From positions 248,001 to 312,000 of the forward strand of contig NZ_RPEN01000158.1 of the NCBI RefSeq assembly GCF_003991405.1: DNA of 64,000 nt. Direction: 5' to 3'. The position numbers and the translations under genes are program-made. The notes below the pieces were generated by a model, which was not told where the DNA came from, ran no database searches, and saw only the letters and a list, made by a program, of their open reading frames with translations. How positions within the stretch are numbered: position 1 is the stretch's first letter; every line of letters starts with the position of its first letter. The DNA is from Pseudorhodobacter sp. E13 (GTDB lineage: Bacteria; Pseudomonadota; Alphaproteobacteria; Rhodobacterales; Rhodobacteraceae). Shown here piece by piece: positions 17,090-26,900 of this stretch.

Positions 17090-19795
17090 CTAGCGCCCGA
17101 GGTTCCACCAGCCACGGCGGCGCGGCTTGGCCTCTTCGGTGGTTTCCGGCGCGGCCTCAGTCACCTCTGCCGCAGCGGGCGCAGGTTCGGGCGCGGCGTC
17201 AGGAGTGGCCACCACTGCGACCGGTTCGGGCGCGGGGGCCACCTCTGCCGGTGCAGGTTCCGCCGGGGCCTCTGCCGCGATCGGCGCGGCCTTTGCTGCG
17301 GGTTTCGCCTCAACCGGGGCCTCAGCCGGGGTTTCGACGTCATCCTTTTTGGCCTTGGGCTTGCGGGTGCGCTTGGGCTTTGGCTTTTCCGCCGCTGCGT
17401 CTTCGGCAACCGGAGTCGCGGCCTCTGCCGCCCCCTCTGCCGCAGGCTCTGCGGTTTCGGCCTTGGCATCGGCTTTGGGCTTGCGCGACCGGGTGCGCCG
17501 CTTTTTCGGAGCGTCCTCGGTCTTGGCCTCGGCTGCCTCTGCGGCCTCAACCGCTACGGGTTCGGCGGTGGCATCATCGCCTTCATCGCCGTTGCTGTCA
17601 TCGCCATTGTCCTGATCGCCATTGCCATCATCACCGCCATTTTCGCCATTGGCGTTATTGCCGCGACGACGACGACGACGACGACGCTTTTTGCGGCCGT
17701 TTCCGTCCTTTTGATCGTCCGGTGCCGTGACGATGGTTTCCGCCTCAACCTCGGCGTTTTCTTCCTCTTCGGTCGGGATATCGGGATCTTCGATATCATC
17801 CACGGCCATGCCCATAAACGAGGAATTGCCGGAAATCGCCGCCGAAACCTCAACCACGGCGCGGGTCGCGGTCTTGAACTTTTCAAGCGAGTAATCGGGG
17901 CTGATCAGCGAGGGGTCAGCCTCGATCCGCACGGACATGCCATAGCGGGCCTCGATCATGGCGATATGTTCGCGCTTTTGGTTCATCAGGAAGTTCACGA
18001 CGGCAATCGGCGCGCGCAGCAACACTTCCTTGCTGCGTTTGCGGGTGCCTTCTTCTTCCAGTGCACGCAGAATGGTCAGCGCCATGCTGTCATCAGAGCG
18101 GATCAACCCGGTGCCATGGCAATGCGCGCAAGGCTGGGTCGTGCTTTCCAACATGCCGGGGCGCAGGCGCTGGCGGCTCATTTCCAGCAGGCCAAAGCCG
18201 CTGATCCGCCCCACCTGAATCCGCGCGCGGTCGGTTTTCAGCTTGTCTTTCAGCTTCTTCTCAACGGCGGCGTTGTTGCGACGCTCTTCCATGTCGATGA
18301 AGTCGATCACGATCAGGCCCGCAAGGTCACGCAGGCGTAACTGGCGCGCCACCTCTTCGGCGGCCTCCAGATTGGTTTTCAGCGCCGTGTCTTCGATGGA
18401 GCCTTCTTTGGTGGCCCGGCCCGAGTTCACGTCGATTGCGACCAGCGCTTCGGTGATGCCGATAACGATATAGCCGCCGGATTTCAGCTGCACGGTCGGG
18501 TTGAACATGCCGCCAAGATAGCTTTCCACCTGATAGCGGGCGAAAAGCGGGGTCTGATCCTGATAGGGCTGCACCGCCTTGGCATGGGAAGGCATGATCA
18601 TGCGCATGAAGTCCTTGGCCACGCGGTAGCCTTCGGCGCCTTCGACCAGCACTTCGTCAATCTCGCGGCTGTAAAGATCGCGGATGGAGCGCTTGATCAG
18701 GTTGCCTTCTTCATAGATCGCGGCGGGGGCGATGGATTTCATCGTCAGCTCGCGGATCTGTTCCCACAGACGCATCAGGTATTCGTAGTCGCGCTTGATT
18801 TCCGGCTTGGTGCGCTTGGCCCCTGCGGTGCGGATGATCAGGCCAGCGCCTTCCGGCACCTTGATTTCCTGCGCAATCTCTTTCAGCTTCTTGCGGTCAT
18901 TGGCTTGGGTGATCTTGCGGCTGATGCCGCCACCGCGCGCGGTGTTGGGCATAAGCACGCAATAGCGGCCTGCCAGCGACAGATAGGTCGTCAGCGCCGC
19001 ACCTTTGTTGCCACGTTCTTCCTTGACCACCTGCACCAGCATGATCTGGCGCACTTTGACCACTTCCTGGATCTTGTAGCGACGCGCACGCGGGCGGCGC
19101 GGGGCGCGGATTTCTTCGGTCACATCCTCATCCGCGACCGATTCAATCTCGCTGTCGGTGTCAGAGGCGGTATCCATCGCGCGGTAGGGCTCTTCGCTCT
19201 CCGGCTCATCGCTGTCATTGGCGCTGTCATCGGCGTCCTGATCGGGCGCGCTGGTGTTGGCCGGGGCTTTTGCCTTGGCTTCGGGCGCGGGGGCCGGGGT
19301 TTCCGCCGTGGTCCCCTCATCCGACGAGGCTGTCGCCTCTGCGTCTTCGTCGTCCAGATCGACAACATCCATCGCCCCGATTTCGGCGGTTTTCACGGCG
19401 TCATCGGATTTGGCGGCTTGCGCGGCAGAGGCACCACGCGGGCCACGGCGGCGGCGGCGATCCCCGCCCTTTTCCTTTTCCTTTTCGTCGTCATCTTCGG
19501 CGCGGGCCAAGGCCCGCTCCTCCTCCAGCAGCGCCTTACGGTCTGCCATCGGGATCTGATAGTAATCAGGATGGATTTCGGCAAAGGCAAGGAAGCCATG
19601 GCGGTTGCCGCCATAGTCCACGAAGGCCGCCTGCAACGAAGGTTCGACCCGTGTTACCTTTGCGAGGTAGATATTGCCAGCAAGCTGGCGCTTGTTGATG
19701 GTTTCAAAATCGAATTCCTCAACCTTGTTCCCATCTACCACAACAACCCGAGTTTCCTCGGCATGTGTGGCGTCGATTAGCATTTTCTTGGCCAT
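17090..19795 (-). CDS. rne: Ribonuclease E
   Basis: 901-residue endoribonuclease that starts mRNA decay and processes rRNA and tRNA. Starting at MAKKMLIDATHAEETRVVVVDG, it has an S1 domain interrupted after about residue 95 by a ~140-residue acidic and Arg-rich insertion, as is usual in alphaproteobacteria. The catalytic aspartates lie in AIDVNSGR and VIDFIDMEE; the zinc link is CAHCHGTG. The C-terminal third is low-complexity (Arg-rich block, acidic runs, Ala/Pro/Glu repeats) and ends WWNLGR; it is probably the degradosome scaffold. The ATG at 19795 gives the family N-terminus; an ATG 15 bp upstream is less likely. A 538-bp non-coding leader precedes it. Confidence 0.95.
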   Translation of the reverse strand: MAKKMLIDATHAEETRVVVVDGNKVEEFDFETINKRQLAGNIYLAKVTRVEPSLQAAFVDYGGNRHGFLAFAEIHPDYYQIPMADRKALLEEERALARAEDDDEKEKEKGGDRRRRRGPRGASAAQAAKSDDAVKTAEIGAMDVVDLDDEDAEATASSDEGTTAETPAPAPEAKAKAPANTSAPDQDADDSANDSDEPESEEPYRAMDTASDTDSEIESVADEDVTEEIRAPRRPRARRYKIQEVVKVRQIMLVQVVKEERGNKGAALTTYLSLAGRYCVLMPNTARGGGISRKITQANDRKKLKEIAQEIKVPEGAGLIIRTAGAKRTKPEIKRDYEYLMRLWEQIRELTMKSIAPAAIYEEGNLIKRSIRDLYSREIDEVLVEGAEGYRVAKDFMRMIMPSHAKAVQPYQDQTPLFARYQVESYLGGMFNPTVQLKSGGYIVIGITEALVAIDVNSGRATKEGSIEDTALKTNLEAAEEVARQLRLRDLAGLIVIDFIDMEERRNNAAVEKKLKDKLKTDRARIQVGRISGFGLLEMSRQRLRPGMLESTTQPCAHCHGTGLIRSDDSMALTILRALEEEGTRKRSKEVLLRAPIAVVNFLMNQKREHIAMIEARYGMSVRIEADPSLISPDYSLEKFKTATRAVVEVSAAISGNSSFMGMAVDDIEDPDIPTEEEENAEVEAETIVTAPDDQKDGNGRKKRRRRRRRRGNNANGENGGDDGNGDQDNGDDSNGDEGDDATAEPVAVEAAEAAEAKTEDAPKKRRTRSRKPKADAKAETAEPAAEGAAEAATPVAEDAAAEKPKPKRTRKPKAKKDDVETPAEAPVEAKPAAKAAPIAAEAPAEPAPAEVAPAPEPVAVVATPDAAPEPAPAAAEVTEAAPETTEEAKPRRRGWWNLGR

Positions 19796-20333
19796 TATGT
19801 TCCATGGCACCCAGTCGCGCCCACCGCACCGGAGGATTTCCAGGGGGGCGATTTGCGCGGATGTGGTGACTTGTATAGGCGAGGCTGCGCGTCAGAAATA
19901 GCGGGTGCGGCCTTGCAGCCCCCCCGTCAGTTCTGGTCAAATTACATGCGCGGCGCATCGCGGTTTATCCCGAATGCATTACTGCATCCATATGAAAAGC
20001 CCGTATCGTCAATGACTTGACGGGCGAATTAGGGGTCTTTCGACCGGTTGACCACCATGGCAAGCATCTGCGAACCCTGTGGCCCGCCCAATGCGCCTTG
20101 GCGTAAATCTGGCGCGCGGACCTGCTGTAAAGACAGTTAGACCCGCGTGGTTCGACCATAATGGCAGGATATGACATAAGACAATGGGCAATTTGCCTTG
20201 AATCTGCATTAAGCGTGACAAGGCCGGGATTGGCCTTGTCTGTGCGGCTTTTGCGTCTTGATGCTTTTCTTGGCGTGCAAAGCGGCTAAACTTGGCGCAC
20301 GCGCCCGTGCAGCCTCCCGCAAAAGGACAGTTG
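19796..20333. other. Divergent intergenic region between rne and the nucleotidyltransferase gene
   Basis: 538 bp with no supportable gene. Open frames here lack coding character. RNase E genes commonly have long autoregulated 5' leaders, and the length fits that, but I see no specific structure I can assign. A possible minus-strand -10 (TATACA) lies near 19875. Confidence 0.5.
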
Positions 20334-20939
20334 ATGAACGCCCTCCCGCCCCCGCTTTGCGTGCTGGTTCTGGCCGCAGGTGCCGCCCGGCGGATGCGCG
20401 GCGCGGATAAGTTGCTGGAGCCGGTGGGCGGCCTGCCCTTGCTGCGCCGGGTGGCCGAGATGGCGCTTGGCACCGGGCTGCCGGTTTGGGTTGCCCTGCC
20501 GCCGGACCGGCCAGCGCGTGCCATGGCATTGAAAGGTCTGCCTTTGGGCCTTGTGACAGTGCCGGACGCGGCCGAAGGCATGGCCGCCTCGCTGCGCGCG
20601 GGCTTGGCGGATTGCCCTGAGGGGGCAGCCGTCTTGCTGCTCTTGGCCGATATGCCCGAGATTGATGCTGCCGACCTGACCCGCATGATCGCCGCACATC
20701 AGGCGCAGCCGCAGCACATCTTGCGCGGGGCCTGTGCCGATGGCAGGCCGGGGCATCCGGTGCTGTTTCCGGCTTGGGCGCGGGCGGAATTGGCGGGGCT
20801 GCATGGGGACAGCGGGGCCAAGCCATTGTTGCAGGCGCATGCAGGCCGGGTCAGCCATGTGCCCTTGCCTGATACACATGCCCTGACCGATCTGGATACG
20901 CCCGAAGATTGGGCGGCATGGCGGGCAGCGCGGGGCTAA
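20334..20939 (+). CDS. MobA/MocA-like nucleotidyltransferase
   Basis: 201-residue NTP-transferase. The nucleotide-binding signature is LVLAAGAARRMRGADKLLEP near the N-terminus, and LLLLADMPEIDAADL carries the metal-binding Asp. The C-terminal RPGHPVLFP and DLDTPEDWAAW motifs are typical of the MocA group, which transfers CMP or GMP to molybdopterin. No molybdoenzyme gene is adjacent, so the substrate is inferred from family only. The ATG at 20334 follows AAAGGACAG. It converges on the giant RTX gene with an 11-bp gap. Confidence 0.85.
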   Translation: MNALPPPLCVLVLAAGAARRMRGADKLLEPVGGLPLLRRVAEMALGTGLPVWVALPPDRPARAMALKGLPLGLVTVPDAAEGMAASLRAGLADCPEGAAVLLLLADMPEIDAADLTRMIAAHQAQPQHILRGACADGRPGHPVLFPAWARAELAGLHGDSGAKPLLQAHAGRVSHVPLPDTHALTDLDTPEDWAAWRAARG

Positions 20940-20950
20940 GCCCGCCTGCC

Positions 20951-23900
20951 TTATTGCAGCATCAGCACCTTGGCCTCATAGGCTTTCAGCGTGATCCGGG
21001 CGGCGGGATAGAAATCCCCCTGCGCCAGTTCGGGGAACAGCGCCAAAAGCTCTGCGCGTTGGGGGCTGTCTATGCTGTGCAAGGTCTGATCGCCGGGTTG
21101 GAAGCTTTCGGTCCAGGCCCCATCGGCGCGAATGATCTCATGCTCATCAAACAGCAGGTGGATATAAGTCACCTGCTGCGGCCAAGCGCGGACGATGCTG
21201 CGGTCATTGACCAGATGCAGCGCGGCCACCAGCACTTCGGCCTCGCCGAACAACATCTCGGCGCGCGGCCCCGAGATCAGCATCCGGTGCTGAGGCGAGA
21301 CGGTCATATCGCGGCACGGCAGGTTGTCGCCCAGCGCCCCTGCACGAATGCGCACCGGGTTGAAGTTCGGTTGGGCGGCCAGATCATGCGCCGAAAGATG
21401 GCGCTGCCCGACCCAGCGGATCGTCTGATAGCCATTGTCGCGGGTCAGCACCTTGTCACCGACCTGCAAGCTTTCCACCGGCTTTTCGCCGTCTTTGGTC
21501 AGGATCATCGTGCCGGGGGTAAAGCAGGGGATGACGCTTTCGATATTGCTGAAGCTGAAGGTGCCAACCACCGCGCCGGTGCCATCCAGAACCTCGACGA
21601 TGCCGGATTCGTCATTGCCGCCACCATAGATGATATTGGTGCCCGCCGCGCCGCCAAGGTTGGACAGGTTCAGGGTGTCAAAGTCATCCCCGCCCTCGCC
21701 GCCGTCGATGACATCGCCGATGCCGCCATAGAACAGATCACGATCATCATCACCAAAGAGCGTATCGGCCCCTTCGCCGCCGTCAATCGTGTCATTGCCT
21801 GCGCCGCCCGACACGTTGTCCGCGCCGTCGCCGCCGTAAAGCGTATCATTGCCCGCGTCACCTGAAAGGACATCCGCACCGCCACCGCCGGAGATGATGT
21901 CATCACCATCATCGCCGATCAGTTGATCGGTCAGGTCGCCGCCGGTGATGCTGTCATTGCCATCCCCGCCATAGGCCAGCGTGTTGCCCGTCAGGCTGCC
22001 GGTGATCGTGTCATTGCCCGTATCGCCGAACAGGGCATCGACGCCTGTGCCACCGCCGATGATTAGGTCATTGCCTTCGCCGCCATAGGCCGCATCATCG
22101 CCGGCGCCGGTCTCAATCCGGTCATCGCCTTCATCGCCATAAAGACTGTCTGCGCCATCGCCGCCATAGAGGCTGTCATTGTCGATGCCGCCATACAGCG
22201 TGTCATTGCCCGCATCACCATAGAGCAGGTCGGCATCATCCATGCCATAGATCAGATCATTGCCATCACCGCCGTAAAGCGTATCCAGCCCGTTGCCCGG
22301 CAACAGGTCGGTTGCATCGGGGATCGAGGAGATATCGGCCACGCCCACGGCCAGACCGCCATAGATGACATCATTGCCAAGGCCGCCTTCGACGTAATCA
22401 TTGCCCTCGCTGCCGATGATGGTGTCATTGCCGCTACCGCCATAGACAGTATCGTCATCAAAGCCCGCATCAATGGAATCGGCACCGCTGCCGCCATAGA
22501 TCAGGTCATCATCATCCCCGGTCAGAATGGTGTCATTGCCCGCGCCGCCTTCGACGGTATCGCGGTCATTGTTCGGGTCGGTATCGGCGGCATAAAGGCC
22601 GGGATAGCCTTGATCCGGCAAGCCGGTGCCGGGCGATGTGCGCGTGTTGATCAGGTCATCGCCATCGCCGCCATCAACCGAGTCACTGCCTTCAAAGCCA
22701 AAGATCGTATCGTTCCCGGCCCCGCCGAAAACAGTGTCGTCGCCCTCATCGGCGCGGATGGAGTCATTGCCCAGCCCGCCGAAAATGACATCATCGCCCA
22801 ATTCACCATGCAGCGTATCCGCGCCGCTGCCACCGGTGATCGTGTCATTCCCGGCCCCGGCAAAGACCGACAGCGCCAGCGTGCTGACCCCACCGTTCAG
22901 ATTGTCGTTGAACTCGGTCAGGTTGAAGGCTTCGATTTCCGAGAAAAGGGCCGTGGCCGTGCCATCGGTGATGCTGCCTGCCTCATTGGTGGCATAGGTC
23001 ACCGTGACCCCGGCATCTGCGCCCTGAAGCTCTACGGTGTCAAAGTCATCGCCGCCTTCGCCGCCGGTCAGGCTATCAGCCTCCAGCGCGCCCGAAATGG
23101 TCAACTGGTCGCGATCATCGCCGCCATAAAGCTGATCCGCCCCTGCATCGCCGTTCAGCGTGTCATTGCCGCTGCCACCATACAGCGTGTCAGCGCCCGC
23201 ACCGGATTGCACAAGGTCGGCACCTGCCTCTCCATAAACCAGATCATCGCCCGCGCCGGAATAAACTGTGTCATTCCCGGCCCCGGCCTGCACAATGTCA
23301 TCATCATTGCCCGCCAGATTATCGGCGGCGTCGATCATGTCGCCTTCCGGGTCATCGGCATAGGCGGCGTCGATCAGGTCGGCCCCGCTGGTGCCTTCGA
23401 CGATGTAATTCGATGGAATGCCCAGCGCGATCAGGTATTTCGGATCGGCGGCCAAGGCCGGACTAACGCCTTCCAGCGTGACAGCCTCGCCATTCGGGAA
23501 GGTCAGCACCGCGTTGCCCGCGCCATCATCCCCAACCGTCACATCATCGACGTCGACCGGATTGCCCGGCGTGGAAAACAGGTCCGAGACATCAAGCTGG
23601 TCTACACCGCTGAAACTGCCATCGGGGTTGACTGTCGGGGCGTCAAAGCCCGCAATCGTGTCATGGCCATCGCCATCGGACAGGCGCACCACATCCGCGT
23701 CACCATCCGCGCCCAGCGCGAAACGGTCATCGCCCGCGCCACCATCGACGGTATCCGCGCCCGCCCCGGTGACAACGTTATCCGCCCCGGAGGAGCCGAT
23801 GACACTGTCATCGCCCGCACCCAGAACGATGTTTTCAATCGTGTTGAAACTGGCCACATCGGCGCCAGAGGTCAGCGTGCCGGATTCCGGGTCGCCGGGG

Positions 23901-26900
23901 TTTCCCGCACTCAGATCCAGCACCACGGCCGAGGTGATGGCCGAGGCATCAATAGTATCGCCGTTGGTTTCCCCGGCCTCATCGCCTTGAATGACATCGG
24001 TGCCGAACCCGGCAGACAGGGTGAAGGTATCGTCGCCCCCTTCACCGATCATGGTATCGTTACCCGCACCGCCGATCAGCGTATCATCGCCCGCGCCCGA
24101 CCAAAGCGTGTCATTGCCCGACCCGCCGTCCAATTGGTCCTGACCATCGCCGCCCATCAGGAAATCGTTGTCATCACCGCCGAAAATCTGATCGTTGCCG
24201 TCACCGCCGTCCAGCGTATCCGAACCAATACCGCCCGACATGAGATCATCGCCAAAATAACCTTCGGCATAATCATCGCCGGCGTCGCCTTGGATCGTAT
24301 CATTGCCCGCGCCACCATACAGGCTGTCACCATCCGCGCCGCCGCGCAGGGAGTCATCGCCATCGTCGCCCAGCAAGGTATCGGCCCCGGCCCCACCGGC
24401 CAGTGTATCGCCATCCGCGCCACCCCAGAGCAAGTCATCCCCGGTATCGCCTTCGATACTGTCGGCCCCGGCATCGCCAAAGATCGTATCGGCGTCATCG
24501 CCACCGTTCAGCGTATCATTGCCCGCGCCGCCATAGATCAGGTCTGCCCCAGCCCCCCCTGCAACGCTGTCATTGTCATCGCCTGCGAAAACCGTGTCAT
24601 CCCCAAGGCCCGCGATGATCGTATCATCACCGCCATAGCCATAGATCGTATCATTCAGACCGTCCGCGCCATCAATGATATCGCCTTGCGCATCGACATA
24701 GCCCACCGGCATCAGATCCCCCGCCGCCGTTCCGTCAACCGCCTCGGGGGTGCGTGGGATGCCGATGGCCTCCAACTCGGCATAGCTGTCAACCTGACTG
24801 GCCAGCACGCCCACAAGGGTGATGCTTTCGCCGCCCGGGAAGGTCAGGATCGCGTCGCCGGTGCCGTCGCCATTGGTATCGGTCACGGTGACATTCGAGG
24901 TATTGACCGGGGTGACACCCCCGTCCGAGGTCAGGCCCGAGACATCCAACTGGTCAATCGCAGTGCCATCGCCGCTGTCGGTCAGATCAAAATGGGTGAT
25001 CGTGTCGCTGCCAAACCCATCGGCCAGCACGATCACATCACGGTCACTATCGGCCCCTATATCAAAACTGTCATTACCTGCGCCGCCAATCACCGTATCG
25101 GCCCCGGACCCGGTGAACACGGTATCGCTGCCGCTGGAGCCGGTGACGCTATCGTCGCCAGAGCCAAGCACCACTGTCTCAATCTCGGAGAAGGTCGCGG
25201 TATTGGCGGCATCGAGGCTGAGCGTGCCATCCTCGGGGTTGGTGGCATCGCCCGCGCTCAGGTCCAGCGTGATGTTTTGCGTAACGGCGCTGGCATCCAG
25301 CGTATCGCCCGCACCTTCGGTGGTTTCACCGCCGACCAGCGTGTCCTGCCCAAAACCATCAGCCAGGAAGAACCGATCATCGCCCGCCTGCCCTTCGATA
25401 TAGTCATTGCCTTCATCGCCGGTCAGTTGGTCATTGCCTGCGCCCGCGTAGATCTGGTCATTATCGGCACCACCGAACAGCGTATCATCGCCCAGGCCGG
25501 CATTCATGAAATCGTTGCCCGTGCCGCCATAAGCGTCAAAGCGCAACGTAGCATCGCTGGCATCCAGAAAGTCATTGCCCGCATCCAGATAGATGCTGCC
25601 TTCATTGTCATAGGCGATATCGCCGGGGGCAGGCACGCCGATGAACACAAGATCATCGCCATCGCCGCCATAGATCAGATCGCTGCCCTGACTTCCAGCA
25701 AGGATGTCATTGCCCGCGCCACCATAGAGCGTGTCAATCCCGATGGACCCGATGAGCGTATCAACCCCATCACCGCCATAGATCAGGTCGGCGCCATCGC
25801 GACCATAGACCAGATCATTACCGTCACCGCCATAAATGGTGTCGTCGCCATAGAGGCCTTCCAGTTCATCATCGCCCGCGCCGCCTTCGAGCAAGTCATT
25901 GCCATGGCCGCCGAGCAGGCTGTCATTGCCATCGCCGCCATAAAGGCTGTCATCGCCGGAGCCGCCGTAGATGCTGTCGTCCCCTGCGCCACCTGTCAGC
26001 ACATCATTGCCGCCCGGCCCTGCAATCGGGTTGCCGCGCACGGAAAAATCGGAGTCGATCTCATAATCGCCGACCAGCGTGTCATTGCCTTCGCCGCCGT
26101 TCAGCGTGTCATTCCCGGCCTCGCCAACCACGGAATCCGCGCCAAGGCCCGCATCCACACTGTCATTGCCCGCACCGGCATAGACCAGATCGTCATTCGG
26201 CCCGGCCCCCGGCAAGATCGCATCGCCTGCGTCGATCCGGTCGCCGTCATTGTCGCCCAGATAAGCCGCATCAATCGTGTCATCCCCGGCCGTGCCATAG
26301 ACAATGCCATCCGGTGCCGCAAAGCCCAGCGCCGCCAGTTGCGCAATCGAGGATACCGCGCTGGCATCGACGCCGACCAGTGTCAGGCTTTGCCCGCCCG
26401 GAAAGGTCAGCACGGCATTGCCGCCAAGGCTGGTGACGGTCACATCATAGGCGTTGACCGGATTACCCTGCGCATCCAGCAGGTTGCCGGGGTTTATTGT
26501 ATCAAGTCCGGTATAGGTGCCGTTGCCATTGTCGACAGGCACCTGAAAGCCGATGACCCGCGCCGCGCCGGTATTTGCCCCCAAGACAATGATATCGTCA
26601 TGGTTGCTCAGCACGATATTCTCGATTTCCGAGAATGTGGCGGTGCTGGTGCTGGTGCTGACAGTCCCGGTTTCCGGGTTGGCATTGCTCAGGTCCACCG
26701 TCGCACCAGCGGACAGCGCCGACAGGTTCAGCGTATCGCCCGCTGTCTCGGCCGTCTCACCGCCGATGATCGTATCATTGCCGAACCCGTCCGAAAGCAG
26801 GATCGTATCATTCCCGCCCGCCGTATTGATCAGGTCGGCCCCGGTGCCACCGTCAACCGTGTCATTGCCCGCGCCCAGAAACACCTGGTCCGCGCCGCTG